Part shown: positions 1 to 6,821 of the stretch, in pieces | How positions within the stretch are numbered: the stretch's first letter is position 1 | Layout: every line of letters starts with the position of its first letter | NCBI RefSeq assembly: GCF_009720825.1 | Contig: NZ_WNKY01000054.1 | Location: forward strand, 1-39,328 | From: Duganella radicis | GTDB lineage: Bacteria; Pseudomonadota; Gammaproteobacteria; Burkholderiales; Burkholderiaceae_D | Direction of reading: 5' to 3' | DNA length: 39,328 bases | Made by a program: the position numbers and the translations under genes | Notes under the pieces: generated by a model | What the model saw: only the letters and a program-made list of their open reading frames with translations | The model's database searches: none | What the model was told of the DNA's origin: nothing

Positions 1-784
1 GTGCGGCGGCTACCGGTGGCGGTGCGGCCGGTGGCGGCGCTTCGGCGTTGCGCGCGATCGGCGCGGCCGGCGGCACGCCGTCCAGCAAGCTGCTCTTGGT
101 CGCCCCTTCCGTATTGGCCGAATTCGGATCGATCTGATTGCGCAGCACCAGCGAGAGGGTGCCCACGCTGCGCGCCAGGTCCAGCTTCTCCACCTGCTCC
201 GGCGTCAGCTCCAGCGTCACCGCGTTGACGACTTTCGGCTTGGTATCGTCGCGGTTGGATTCCTGCGCGATGGCCAGCACCAGTATGCGTTCCAGCACAA
301 TCTTGGAAATCGCCTGCTCGCGCACCGTGTGGTCGCCGCCGCTGTCGCTTTGCGTATTCACCAGAATGTCGACGTAATTGCCCGGCAGCGCAAAGCCGGC
401 CACGCCCACCACATCGTTGACGCGCACCGTCATCGCGCGCTTGCCCTCGGCCACCACCGCCGACAGGCCGCCCGAGGTGCCGGCCGGCGCCAGCTTGCCC
501 TCCGTGATCGGTTCGCCACGCTGGATATTGCTGCGCGTGATGCGGCCGTCCAGCGCTTTCGGATCGGTCATGGCGCCCGGCGGCACCGAACTGGCCGGCC
601 AGTCCACCATGTGCACCAGTTCCGGCGTGATGCGCGCGCCCATGCTGATGTCGAGCAGCGCCACCGCCACCTTGTTGCTGTTGCTGGCGGACTGGCCGGC
701 GATCCACTGGGCGGCGACCACCACCGCCGCCAGCGCCAGAAACAGCGCCACACCTATCATTGTCAGAGCACGGGTATTTCTCAT
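1..784 (-). CDS. cpaB: CpaB/RcpC, Flp pilus assembly protein (C-terminus off the left edge)
   Basis: Periplasmic, inner-membrane-anchored component of the Tad pilus machine, thought to work with the outer-membrane secretin CpaC/RcpA. Reading from position 784 gives 261 residues: a short N-terminus (MRNTRALTM), one membrane helix at about residues 8-26, then a SAF-like beta domain (about 38-100, with GARITPELV and RGEPITEGKLAP) and the RcpC domain (GKRAMTVRVNDVVGVAGFALPG, broken here as VNDVVGVAGFALPGNYVDIL). The last visible stretch is Ala/Pro-rich and still open at base 1, so the protein is partial. Its ATG overlaps the stop of the upstream ATPase (ATGA), indicating translational coupling in a cpaA-ATPase-cpaB operon. 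Family assignment is secure; the missing secretin and TadZ/A/B/C genes are inferred to follow to the left. Confidence 0.93.
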   Translation of the reverse strand, partial: MRNTRALTMIGVALFLALAAVVVAAQWIAGQSASNSNKVAVALLDISMGARITPELVHMVDWPASSVPPGAMTDPKALDGRITRSNIQRGEPITEGKLAPAGTSGGLSAVVAEGKRAMTVRVNDVVGVAGFALPGNYVDILVNTQSDSGGDHTVREQAISKIVLERILVLAIAQESNRDDTKPKVVNAVTLELTPEQVEKLDLARSVGTLSLVLRNQIDPNSANTEGATKSSLLDGVPPAAPIARNAEAPPPAAPPPVAAA

Positions 785-2172
785 CCTTGCCTTCCTTGGT
801 TGAGCGGATTGGTTTGCGTGTCGCGGCGTTCGCGTTCCTTCTTCTGCTGTTCGGCGGCGACGCGTCGGGCGCCGGCGCCGGCAAAGTAGTTGTGCCAGGC
901 CCAGTCCAGCGAGCGCTGGGTCAATGCGGGCGGCGTGCTCTCGTAGCGGGCCAGGTCGCGCACCTGGCGGATCAGGTCGCGCGGATAGCAGGCCAGCAAC
1001 GGCGTCTCATCCTTGGCATGCAGGCCGCTCAGCAGGTAGTCAAAGGCGGCGGCGTCAAATGCGATGCCGTACTGCGCGCAGGCCTGGCGGAACAGCTGCT
1101 CATATTCGGCGGGCGATTGCGGCGGCACTTCGATCTTGTATCCCAGCCGGCGCAGGAAGGCGCCATCCGATAAGCGTTCCGGCAGGAAGTTCGACGAGAA
1201 TACCACGACCACATCGAAAGGCACCTGGAAAACCAGACCAGTGTGCAACGAAAGATAATCGACGCCACGGTCCATCGGCACGATCCAGCGGTTCATCAAT
1301 TCCAGCGGCGAGCAGCGCTGGCGGCCAAGGTCGTCGATGATGAAGATGCCGTTGTTGGCTTTCAAATGGGGAGGCGCCTGATACAGGCGCGTGTTGGGAT
1401 CGAAGCGCAGGTCCAGCATCTCCAGCGTCAGCTCGCCGCCGGTGAGCGCGGTCGGGCGTTGCAGGCCGCGCACCCAGCGCGGATCGAGCGGACGCAGCAG
1501 CTCGCCGCCGTCCTCGGCCGGCGCCGCGCCGGAAAGCGGGCGGTGCTGCACCGGATCGTGGAACGGCACCACCTCGCCATCGATCATGATGGCGTAGGGC
1601 ACGGCGATGGCGCCACGCAGCAGGCCGCACAGGCGCTCGGCCAGGAAAGTCTTGCCGCTGCCGGCCTGGCCGTAGATGAAAATCGCCCGGCCCGAATTCA
1701 TGGCCGCGCCCAGCTGGTCCAGCACATGGGGGCTGGCCACCACGTCGTGGAAGGCGGCTTGCACATCGGCGCGCGTGACGTGCAGGTGGCGCACGCTTTG
1801 CGCCTCCATCTGCGCCACATAGGCGGCCAGCGTGACCGGCGCCGGGCCGGCGTAGGAATTGCGGTTGAGGCAGGCGATGGCGCGCTGCGTGCCGGCTTCC
1901 GTCAGGTGATAGGTGAGGTCGGCGTCGGTGCCGCTGTTGCCGCTGCGCGTGACTTCGCACAGCTTCTCGTTGCGCAGATGGGTGACCAGCGGCGTGATCA
2001 CGCTGATGCTGAGTTTCACATGGCTAGCCAGTTCAGGCAGACGGACTTGTCCGCGCTGGAACAAGACCTTGGACAGCAGCTCGACCAGGAACAGAAACGG
2101 CAGGCCCGTTTCCTCCGTGGTGCGCGGGGCGCGCGCTTCGGCGGGGGATTCTGTCGTCTGCTGAGTGGTCAT
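781..2172 (-). CDS. Winged-helix AAA+ ATPase in the Tad pilus operon
   Basis: 463 residues. An N-terminal winged-helix-like region (about 25-100) contains ELASHVKLSISVITPLVTHL and a TYHLTEAG wing. An AAA+ core follows, with Walker A GQAGSGKT at 168-175, Walker B GIFIIDDLG at 275-283, a sensor-1-type SSN at 326-328 and an arginine pair (FLRRLGYK) at 339-346. The C-terminal tail is charged (EQQKKERERR). The fold suggests an ATP-driven remodelling factor or chaperone with a nucleic-acid- or protein-binding winged helix. It is clearly not TadA, which is a secretion-type ATPase, nor TadZ. The start at 2172 has AGGA just upstream and lies 8 bases after the prepilin peptidase stop; the longer reading frame upstream is only the antisense of cpaA in another frame. 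Its role in pilus biogenesis is inferred solely from its place between cpaA and cpaB. Confidence 0.85.
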   Translation of the reverse strand: MTTQQTTESPAEARAPRTTEETGLPFLFLVELLSKVLFQRGQVRLPELASHVKLSISVITPLVTHLRNEKLCEVTRSGNSGTDADLTYHLTEAGTQRAIACLNRNSYAGPAPVTLAAYVAQMEAQSVRHLHVTRADVQAAFHDVVASPHVLDQLGAAMNSGRAIFIYGQAGSGKTFLAERLCGLLRGAIAVPYAIMIDGEVVPFHDPVQHRPLSGAAPAEDGGELLRPLDPRWVRGLQRPTALTGGELTLEMLDLRFDPNTRLYQAPPHLKANNGIFIIDDLGRQRCSPLELMNRWIVPMDRGVDYLSLHTGLVFQVPFDVVVVFSSNFLPERLSDGAFLRRLGYKIEVPPQSPAEYEQLFRQACAQYGIAFDAAAFDYLLSGLHAKDETPLLACYPRDLIRQVRDLARYESTPPALTQRSLDWAWHNYFAGAGARRVAAEQQKKERERRDTQTNPLNQGRQG

Positions 2173-2180
2173 GGGGTCCT

Positions 2181-2756
2181 TTAAAAGAACAGGCTGCGTC
2201 CGCTGGACGCGCCCACGATCAGGTAGGGCGCGGCGCCGGCGGCGATCGCCACCGCGTACGGCAGGCGCCCGCTGGCGGCGGCCGGCGCATCCATCTTCGG
2301 CACCTCGCCCGCGAGCGAGCGCAGCATGCTGTACTTGATCATGTGCCAGGTGTTGTGCAGCATCACGCGCAGGCGGCCGTTGAAGCCGGCCACCACCAGC
2401 GCCAGCACGCCGCCGGCCAGCAAGGTCAGTAGCGTGATGCCAGCCACCGCGCCGGGGCCGACAAAGGCGCCGATCATGGCCATCAGCTTGACGTCGCCGG
2501 CGCCCAGCGCGCGCATGGCGTACATGGGCAGCAGCAGGCACAGCCCGACCGCCAGCCCGGCCAGCGCTTGCCACAGGCCGATGCCGCCAAAGACTTGTAT
2601 GAAGAGACCGTCGCCGGAGGGCAACGCCGTATTCAGGAGCAGGCCCAGCAGGGCGCCGCCGAACACCAGGGCGTTGGGAATGCGGCGCGTGCGCAAATCG
2701 TTCCAGACAGCCAGCGCCAGCAGGAGGCACAGGATGAACAGGGGCAGCAGAGTCAT
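2181..2756 (-). CDS. cpaA: CpaA/TadV-type prepilin peptidase
   Basis: Inner-membrane aspartyl protease (peptidase family A24) that removes the leader from Flp prepilins and TadE/F pseudopilins. At 191 residues it is the short TadV form with no N-terminal methylase domain. Both family aspartates are visible: D20 in NDLRTRRIPN and D88 in GAGDVK (GxGD motif). Hydrophobic segments occur at about 1-18, 30-42, 58-78, 92-122 and 160-185. The C-terminal part after residue 125 (GRLRVMLHNTWHMIKYSML) is a cytoplasmic loop common in this subfamily. It starts an operon with the ATPase and cpaB, and it is separated from the upstream pilin by a strong hairpin. Substrates in this window are very likely the three Flp-type pilins and the TadE-like proteins. 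Confidence 0.95.
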   Translation of the reverse strand: MTLLPLFILCLLLALAVWNDLRTRRIPNALVFGGALLGLLLNTALPSGDGLFIQVFGGIGLWQALAGLAVGLCLLLPMYAMRALGAGDVKLMAMIGAFVGPGAVAGITLLTLLAGGVLALVVAGFNGRLRVMLHNTWHMIKYSMLRSLAGEVPKMDAPAAASGRLPYAVAIAAGAAPYLIVGASSGRSLFF

Positions 2757-2792
2757 GGGTCGCCTTATGAAAAGGAAACGGACGAGACTAGT

Positions 2793-2834
2793 GTATAGAA
2801 AATTTCCGGAACGGCGTGTACCGTTCCGGAAATT
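2793..2834 (-). terminator. Hairpin terminator downstream of the first Flp pilin
   Basis: A perfect 14-bp inverted repeat (2801-2814 with 2821-2834, 6-base loop) lies 22 bases after the pilin stop. On the minus strand it is followed by TTTTCTAT. It separates abundant pilin transcription from the prepilin peptidase operon. The T-run is short, so partial read-through into cpaA is possible. Confidence 0.75.
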
Positions 2835-2855
2835 ATTTTGTTGCTACTGCGTCGC

Positions 2856-3023
2856 TCAGGAGGATTTGATCAGGCCGGAGATGTAGGTCAGCGAAGCGGT
2901 GATCTTCGGTCCCAGGATGGCCAGGCCGGCGGTGACGGCGGCGGCGATGGCGGCGGCCATCAGGGCGTATTCGATGGCGGTGATGCCGTCTTCGTCGCGG
3001 ATGAAGTGTTTGATTGCGTTCAT
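2856..3023 (-). CDS. flp: Flp-family type IVb pilin, copy 1
   Basis: 55-residue prepilin, the major subunit type of Tad pili. The N-terminal basic/acidic leader (MNAIKHFIRDEDG) ends in the G/ITAIEYA processing motif, with cleavage expected after Gly13 and the conserved Glu-Tyr pair at mature positions 5-6. A hydrophobic helix (ALMAAAIAAAVTAGLAILG) and a short tail ending in LIKSS follow. It differs from copy 2 (3455-3622) at only five residues, pointing to a recent duplication. A hairpin terminator follows it. Upstream is a conserved leader element (3066-3091) also found before copy 2. It lacks the full upstream promoter module seen for the other two pilins, though a TACAAT lies at 3118-3123. 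Confidence 0.95.
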   Translation of the reverse strand: MNAIKHFIRDEDGITAIEYALMAAAIAAAVTAGLAILGPKITASLTYISGLIKSS

Positions 3024-3065
3024 GGTGAGCCTCGTGAAAGTTGGTTGAGTAAAGGGTTACTGCGT

Positions 3066-3091
3066 CAACTAAAACGGGGTTCGGGTTTTAG
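3066..3091 (-). repeat. Conserved 5' leader element of Flp pilin copy 1
   Basis: 26 bases, matching 3671-3696 with two mismatches, 43 bases before the pilin ATG. On the minus strand it begins CTAAAAC and ends GTTTTAG-TTG, a 7-bp inverted repeat around a C-rich 9-base centre. It could be an mRNA stem-loop that stabilises an abundant pilin message, or an operator. The short pilin between the two copies lacks it. Confidence 0.6.
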
Positions 3092-3146
3092 GTCTTGCGG
3101 CACTGCTGATGGAATGCATTGTACGCAGTGTGCTGCCGGTGTGCAT

Positions 3147-3269
3147 TCATGTCCTGGCGCCCAGCAGCGCCAGGATGGCGATGATGACGATCACCGAAGC
3201 CAGCGCCGCAATCAATGCGTACTCCAGCAGCGTGGCGCCGTCGTCGTTACGGAGGAAAGAAATGCGCAT
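3147..3269 (-). CDS. Very short Flp-like type IVb pilin
   Basis: 40 residues: MRISFLRNDDG, then the cleavage motif and core ATLLEYALIAALASVIV, then a hydrophobic end (IIAILALLGART). It has the Flp hallmarks (Gly before the processing site, Glu-Tyr pair, hydrophobic helix) but no mature tail after the helix, so the mature product would be only about 29 residues. It diverges clearly from the two near-identical copies on either side. GGAG lies inside its coding start region rather than upstream, so translation initiation may be weak. Its own promoter module lies at 3306-3369. It could be a minor subunit, a regulator of assembly or a decaying copy; coding is supported by motif and position. Confidence 0.8.
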   Translation of the reverse strand: MRISFLRNDDGATLLEYALIAALASVIVIIAILALLGART

Positions 3270-3305
3270 TGGTGCTCCCGAGCTCGGACGGTGAGGTAAA
3301 GGCTT

Positions 3306-3369
3306 ATTGTAGAGTTCGCATCAGGATTGCACATCGGACAAACCTCCCGATGTGGGATGACATTTGTCA
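3306..3369 (-). promoter_or_regulatory. Promoter module of the short pilin (shared with pilin copy 2)
   Basis: Plus-strand order: ATTGTA (3306-3311; TACAAT as a -10 on the minus strand), then CGGACAAAC at 3335-3343, 14 bases, then TGACATTTGTCA at 3358-3369 (TGAC/GTCA inverted repeat). The same three elements with the same spacings (29 and 23 bases start to start) occur at 3725-3788. The GTTTGTCCG element abuts the expected -35 position, where no good sigma-70 hexamer is present. This is the layout of an activator-dependent promoter. The likely activator is the neighbouring NarL-type regulator; that is inference. Confidence 0.65.
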
Positions 3370-3385
3370 CGGTTTTTTCGCGGGC

Positions 3386-3414
3386 AAAAAAAATCCGGGA
3401 CCGTGGTCCCGGAT
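3386..3414 (-). terminator. Rho-independent terminator after Flp pilin copy 2
   Basis: A perfect 10-bp inverted repeat, ATCCGGGACC (3393-3402) with GGTCCCGGAT (3405-3414), is followed on the minus strand by eight T residues (3386-3393 as A on the plus strand). It lies about 40 bases beyond the pilin stop codon and just before the promoter of the short pilin. Confidence 0.88.
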
Positions 3415-3454
3415 GAAGACTAACTAGGAGCTTACTACGAGGAGACTGTGCCTA

Positions 3455-3622
3455 TCAGGACGACTTGATCAGGCCCGAGATATAGGTCAGCGAGGCGGTG
3501 ATCTTGGGGCCGAGGACGGCCAGGCCGGCGGTGATGGCGGCGGCGATGGCGGCGGCCATCAGGGCGTATTCGATGGCGGTGATGCCGTCTTCTTCACGGA
3601 TAAAGTTTTTGATTGCGTTCAT
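3455..3622 (-). CDS. flp: Flp-family type IVb pilin, copy 2
   Basis: 55-residue prepilin almost identical to copy 1: MNAIKNFIREEDG leader, processing site before ITAIEYA, helix ALMAAAIAAAITAGLAVLG, tail ITASLTYISGLIKSS. The start at 3622 fits the Flp family; the 17 extra upstream codons have no family support. It is a monocistronic unit with its own promoter module (3725-3788), a conserved leader element and a strong terminator, the arrangement expected for a heavily expressed major pilin. It is the pilin closest to the regulatory two-component genes. Confidence 0.95.
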   Translation of the reverse strand: MNAIKNFIREEDGITAIEYALMAAAIAAAITAGLAVLGPKITASLTYISGLIKSS

Positions 3623-3670
3623 GATGGACCTCGTTTCGTTTAAAGGGTTGAGAGCGTTTCGCGGCGACTT

Positions 3671-3696
3671 CAACTAAAACGGGGTCCGGGTTCTAG
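3671..3696 (-). repeat. Conserved 5' leader element of Flp pilin copy 2
   Basis: Second copy of the 26-base element seen at 3066-3091 (two mismatches), 49 bases before the pilin start and inside its predicted 5' untranslated region. The inverted repeat here is CTAGAAC/GTTTTAG, one pairing weaker than in the other copy. Confidence 0.6.
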
Positions 3697-3724
3697 TACT
3701 GCTTGTGTGCTGCCGATGAAAGAC

Positions 3725-3788
3725 ATTCTACGCCCGCCGCTGTCACGCCACAGCGGACAAACGTCATTTTCTGTCGTGACATTTGTCA
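3725..3788 (-). promoter_or_regulatory. Promoter module of Flp pilin copy 2
   Basis: ATTCTA at 3725-3730 (TAGAAT -10 on the minus strand), CGGACAAAC at 3754-3762, 14 bases, TGACATTTGTCA at 3777-3788. Element order and spacing are identical to 3306-3369. Extra TGACA/TGTCA half-sites crowd the region up to the response-regulator stop codon (for example GTTTGTCATGACA at 3791-3803). The block lies directly downstream of the response regulator gene, between it and the pilin. Confidence 0.65.
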
Positions 3789-3795
3789 CCGTTTG

Positions 3796-4458
3796 TCATG
3801 ACACGCTGTGCTTGGTGGCGTAGACGTAGAGTTCCAGGCGGTTGGCCACGCCCAGTTTCTGGTAGATGGTGGTGAGGTTGTTGCGCAGCGTCGGTTCGGC
3901 GATGAAGAGTTTGGAGGCCAGCTCCTTGTTGGGCGCGCCGTTGCTCTCCACCACCACCGCCACGATCTTGCGCTCCTTGGGCGTGAGGGTGGCGATACGG
4001 GCAGCCTCCGGATCGGCCTTGGGCGCCGGCGCCGACAGCTGGCCCAGCAGGGCGTTCATCAGGGTCGGGTCGAGCACGGTCTCGCCGCGGTGCACGCTGC
4101 GGATGCCGTTCAGCACCACGTCGGCCGGCGCTTCCTTGCTGACCACGCCGCGCGCGCCCAGCCGCACCGCCTGCGTCAGCAAGCCCTGGTCGCGGTTGCC
4201 CGACAGGATCATCACCCGGGCCCCGCTCTGCTGCAACAGCTGCGGCAGGATCTCGATCGAGCTGCGCCCCTCCAGATCGAGGTCGAGCACGATCACGTCC
4301 GGCTTGAGCACGCTTGCCTGTTGCAAGGCGCTGTCGTTGTTGTGGGCGGTGCCGGCCAGCTGCAAGTCGCCGCCGCCGCCCTCGATCAGTTTTTCCAGTC
4401 CCCACAACATGGTTTTGTGGTCGTCCACCAGCATGATGCGGATAGGCGTAGCGCTCAT
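3796..4458 (-). CDS. NarL/LuxR-type response regulator next to Tad pilin genes
   Basis: 220 residues. The receiver domain (about 6-125) has the acidic pair D12-D13, phospho-acceptor D59 in VLDLDL, S/T region at 86-87 and K108 in VVSKEA. The GerE/LuxR-type helix-turn-helix (about 155-215) contains LTPKERKIVAVVV, NKELASKLFIAEPTLRNNL and YQKLGVANRLEL. It should act as a DNA-binding activator or repressor after phosphorylation by the kinase 13 bases upstream. The pair sits between Flp pilins and TadE-like genes and resembles, in layout, the PprA-PprB system that controls Flp pili in Pseudomonas aeruginosa. Control of the promoter modules at 3306 and 3725 is inferred. The start at 4458 fits the receiver fold; longer upstream frames lie in the kinase gene. 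Confidence 0.92.
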   Translation of the reverse strand: MSATPIRIMLVDDHKTMLWGLEKLIEGGGGDLQLAGTAHNNDSALQQASVLKPDVIVLDLDLEGRSSIEILPQLLQQSGARVMILSGNRDQGLLTQAVRLGARGVVSKEAPADVVLNGIRSVHRGETVLDPTLMNALLGQLSAPAPKADPEAARIATLTPKERKIVAVVVESNGAPNKELASKLFIAEPTLRNNLTTIYQKLGVANRLELYVYATKHSVS

Positions 4459-4471
4459 GGTCTTGTCTCGG

Positions 4472-6151
4472 TTATACCGGAATGGCGATGCGCACCGCGG
4501 TCGCGCCGGGCGACGCGCAGTCGATCTCGATCGTGCCGCCCAGCGCGGCGGTGCGCTCGGCCAGCGATCCTGGCAGGAATGGGGCCGACGGACCTTCCGG
4601 GGTTTCGTTTTCGATGCGGATCCGCAGCTGGCCGTCAGCATTGCTCAGGCTGATCGTGCCGCTGCGGGCGCGGGTGTGTTTGCGTATATTGTGCATGCCC
4701 TCATTCACGAGCTGGAACACCTCGGCGGCCAACCGGTCACCGATGGTCAGGCCTTCCTCGGCCTGGATGCTGATCTGGATATCGTAGAACTCTTGCAGCT
4801 GCTGCGCCTGACGCCGCAAGGCCACCAGCAGCTCAGCGTCGGTCTGCGAGCCGCCGCGCCGCACATTGCGGGCGAACTGCCGCATATCGCCGATGACCTG
4901 GGTGGTCATGTCCAGCAGTTTATCAAGTTCGGCCGCGACGGGGTGATCCGATTGCACCGCGTGCCGCAGCGCGCTGATGCCGTGGCGCAGGCCGATATAG
5001 GGCTGGATGGTGGTGTCGTGCAAGTCGCGCGCGATTTTCTGCCGCTCGCGGAAGGCGGCGTCCGAGGCCAGGCGGTCCAGCAGCACGATGTTCTCGATCA
5101 CTGGAAACACCTGCGCCGCCAGCTGTCGCAAGAACACGGCGTCGGCGCGGGTGAAGCGGTGCCGGTCCGACACCACGTAAATCCGTCCCTCGCCCTTGCG
5201 CAAGGGCAGCGGCGCGCTGACGAAGGAGCTGGCGTCGAGCAAGTCGATCAGCTGTTCCACCGTGTCCGGCGCCAGCGGCCGCCAGCGCGTCTCGCCCGGC
5301 ACGCGGGTGCGCGCCTCCAGCGTGCCCGGCAGGCGCGCATGCAGCGCCGCCGCGTATTGCACCAGCGCCTGCGGCGCAAACACCAGCAACGGCGCGGCGG
5401 CCGCCTCGGGTAAACGCGACAGCGAGGCGCGGCCGCCCGCCACGCCGGCCGAGTGCAGCTGCCACAGCTCGTCGCCGGCGTTGCGCATCAGCAGCAGGCA
5501 ATTGCTGGCATGGTAAAAGTCGCGCGTCTGCGTCAGCATGGTGGCGATGGTCTGGTCGACGCCGAAGCGCGGATTGGACAGGCGGCTGACGTCGCGCAGC
5601 AGGCGCAGGCGGCGCCGCTGCGCCAGCCCCATGCCGCCCCAGTAGGCGATCATGTAGCCCAGCGCCAGCACGAAGGCGGTGCGCAGCAGCAGGTGGCCGT
5701 GGTTGATGTTGCTGTCGGTGAGCCAGGTGGCCAGCGCCAGCGCCGCCGTCGCCCCCAGCGTGATGCGCGCGCCCTCGTCGAAGCCCCACTGGAACGAGGC
5801 GGTCAGGATCACAAAGAAAAAGAAGGGGAAGAAGAAGCTGTTGCCGCCACCGGTGCAATACACCATCAGCGCATACCAGCCGAGGTCGATCCAGTACACC
5901 GCCTTGCCGTGCCAGAACGGCGTGCGGTGGCGGCGCGCCACCAGCAGCAAGGTCAGGCTGTGCAGCAGGTAGCCGCCGAAGATCAGTGAGCTGAGCAGGC
6001 TGCGTTCGCCGTGGCGGTTGCCGAGGTCGCCGGGAGCGACAAACAGCGTCAGGATGGCGGTCAGCGCCAGCACCAGGCGCATGACGAATACCATCGAGGC
6101 GCCGGTGGCGTCGCCGCGTCCCTGGGCGGTGCTGGAGGTCTCTGCTATCAC
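4472..6151 (-). CDS. Membrane sensor histidine kinase (NarX/DegS-type) of the Tad locus
   Basis: 559 residues with a GTG start at 6151, preceded by GGAGA at 7 bases; upstream in-frame ATGs at 6241 and 6229 lie in AT-richer DNA and look non-coding. Several membrane helices occupy about 22-180, including an unusual run of phenylalanines at 106-113. A GAF-like soluble segment spans about 190-355. HisKA_3 has the phospho-acceptor H378 in KIARDLHDTTIQ. The HATPase domain has the N-box NEGMHNIRKH at 483-492 and a late G-like segment (GSLAERTAALGG). It autophosphorylates and passes phosphate to the regulator encoded 13 bases downstream. The signal is unknown; the membrane domain has no large periplasmic loop, suggesting sensing within or near the membrane. 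Confidence 0.9.
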   Translation of the reverse strand: MIAETSSTAQGRGDATGASMVFVMRLVLALTAILTLFVAPGDLGNRHGERSLLSSLIFGGYLLHSLTLLLVARRHRTPFWHGKAVYWIDLGWYALMVYCTGGGNSFFFPFFFFVILTASFQWGFDEGARITLGATAALALATWLTDSNINHGHLLLRTAFVLALGYMIAYWGGMGLAQRRRLRLLRDVSRLSNPRFGVDQTIATMLTQTRDFYHASNCLLLMRNAGDELWQLHSAGVAGGRASLSRLPEAAAAPLLVFAPQALVQYAAALHARLPGTLEARTRVPGETRWRPLAPDTVEQLIDLLDASSFVSAPLPLRKGEGRIYVVSDRHRFTRADAVFLRQLAAQVFPVIENIVLLDRLASDAAFRERQKIARDLHDTTIQPYIGLRHGISALRHAVQSDHPVAAELDKLLDMTTQVIGDMRQFARNVRRGGSQTDAELLVALRRQAQQLQEFYDIQISIQAEEGLTIGDRLAAEVFQLVNEGMHNIRKHTRARSGTISLSNADGQLRIRIENETPEGPSAPFLPGSLAERTAALGGTIEIDCASPGATAVRIAIPV

Positions 6152-6347
6152 TGCCGTGTCTCCGCATACAAGCAAACTAAACGAAATAGCGTTTCGATAG
6201 TTGTTGCTAACGCAATCGAGTCTACGCATACAGCGCTGCAATGTCTAGCCGGAGCGTGATACGCTGCCAGGTGTACGCATGTGTTTGATGCCTTTTACGA
6301 AAATTAAATCGCCTGTGCTTCCCTCACCGTATCACGGACACAACACC

Positions 6348-6821
6348 ATGAAAGTGCCCGCATTCCTGCGCCGCCAGCGCGGCTCGGCCGTCGTTGAAAT
6401 GGCCATCATCGCGCCCATCGCCTTCCTGCTGCTGATCGGCGTGATCGAGTACAGCATTCTGTTCTACACCACGCTGACCATGCAGTACGCGGTGCGCGAA
6501 GGCGCGCGCTACGCCATCACCGGCCGCACCGACAAGGACCCGGCCGCCAGCAACCAGCAGCGCTACCTGGCGGTGGTGCAGCAGATCAGGAACAGCTCGA
6601 TGGGCATGTTCGACACCGTCAACCCGGTCATCTCGGTCAACAACACCACCTACGCCAGCACCAGCGCCTACAGCGCCAATATGTTCGGCAGCCCCGGCGA
6701 CATCGTGGTGCTGCGGCTGGACTGCACCTGGAAGCTGGCCACGCCGCTGCTGGCGGTGTTCTTCCCCAACGGCGAGTACAAATTCACCGTGGCCGCCACC
6801 ATGCAGAACGAGGCCTTCTGA
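6348..6821 (+). CDS. tadE: TadE-like pseudopilin
   Basis: 157 residues. A basic N-terminus (MKVPAFLRRQRG) leads into the TadE motif SAVVEMAIIAPIAFLLLIG and one membrane helix (about 15-38). The EGARYA motif at 51-56 is typical of the family. A small soluble C-terminal domain follows. Such proteins are processed like prepilins and act as minor subunits in Tad pilus assembly. The chosen ATG gives the standard TadE N-terminus but has a weak ribosome binding site; an in-frame ATG at 6279, after AGGTG, is possible. It overlaps the next gene by one base (TGATG), so the three plus-strand genes form one operon, divergent from the kinase. Confidence 0.9.
   Translation: MKVPAFLRRQRGSAVVEMAIIAPIAFLLLIGVIEYSILFYTTLTMQYAVREGARYAITGRTDKDPAASNQQRYLAVVQQIRNSSMGMFDTVNPVISVNNTTYASTSAYSANMFGSPGDIVVLRLDCTWKLATPLLAVFFPNGEYKFTVAATMQNEAF

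Noticed and set aside
2184..2730. N-terminal extension of the AAA+ ATPase
   Set aside because: The extra codons are Arg/Pro/Ala-rich out-of-frame translation of cpaA; the start at 2172 has a proper ribosome binding site.
6152..6347. Copy of the pilin promoter module upstream of tadE
   Set aside because: Only CGGACA (6334-6339) matches; the TGACATTTGTCA part and the spacing are missing, so regulation of tadE by the same site is not supported.
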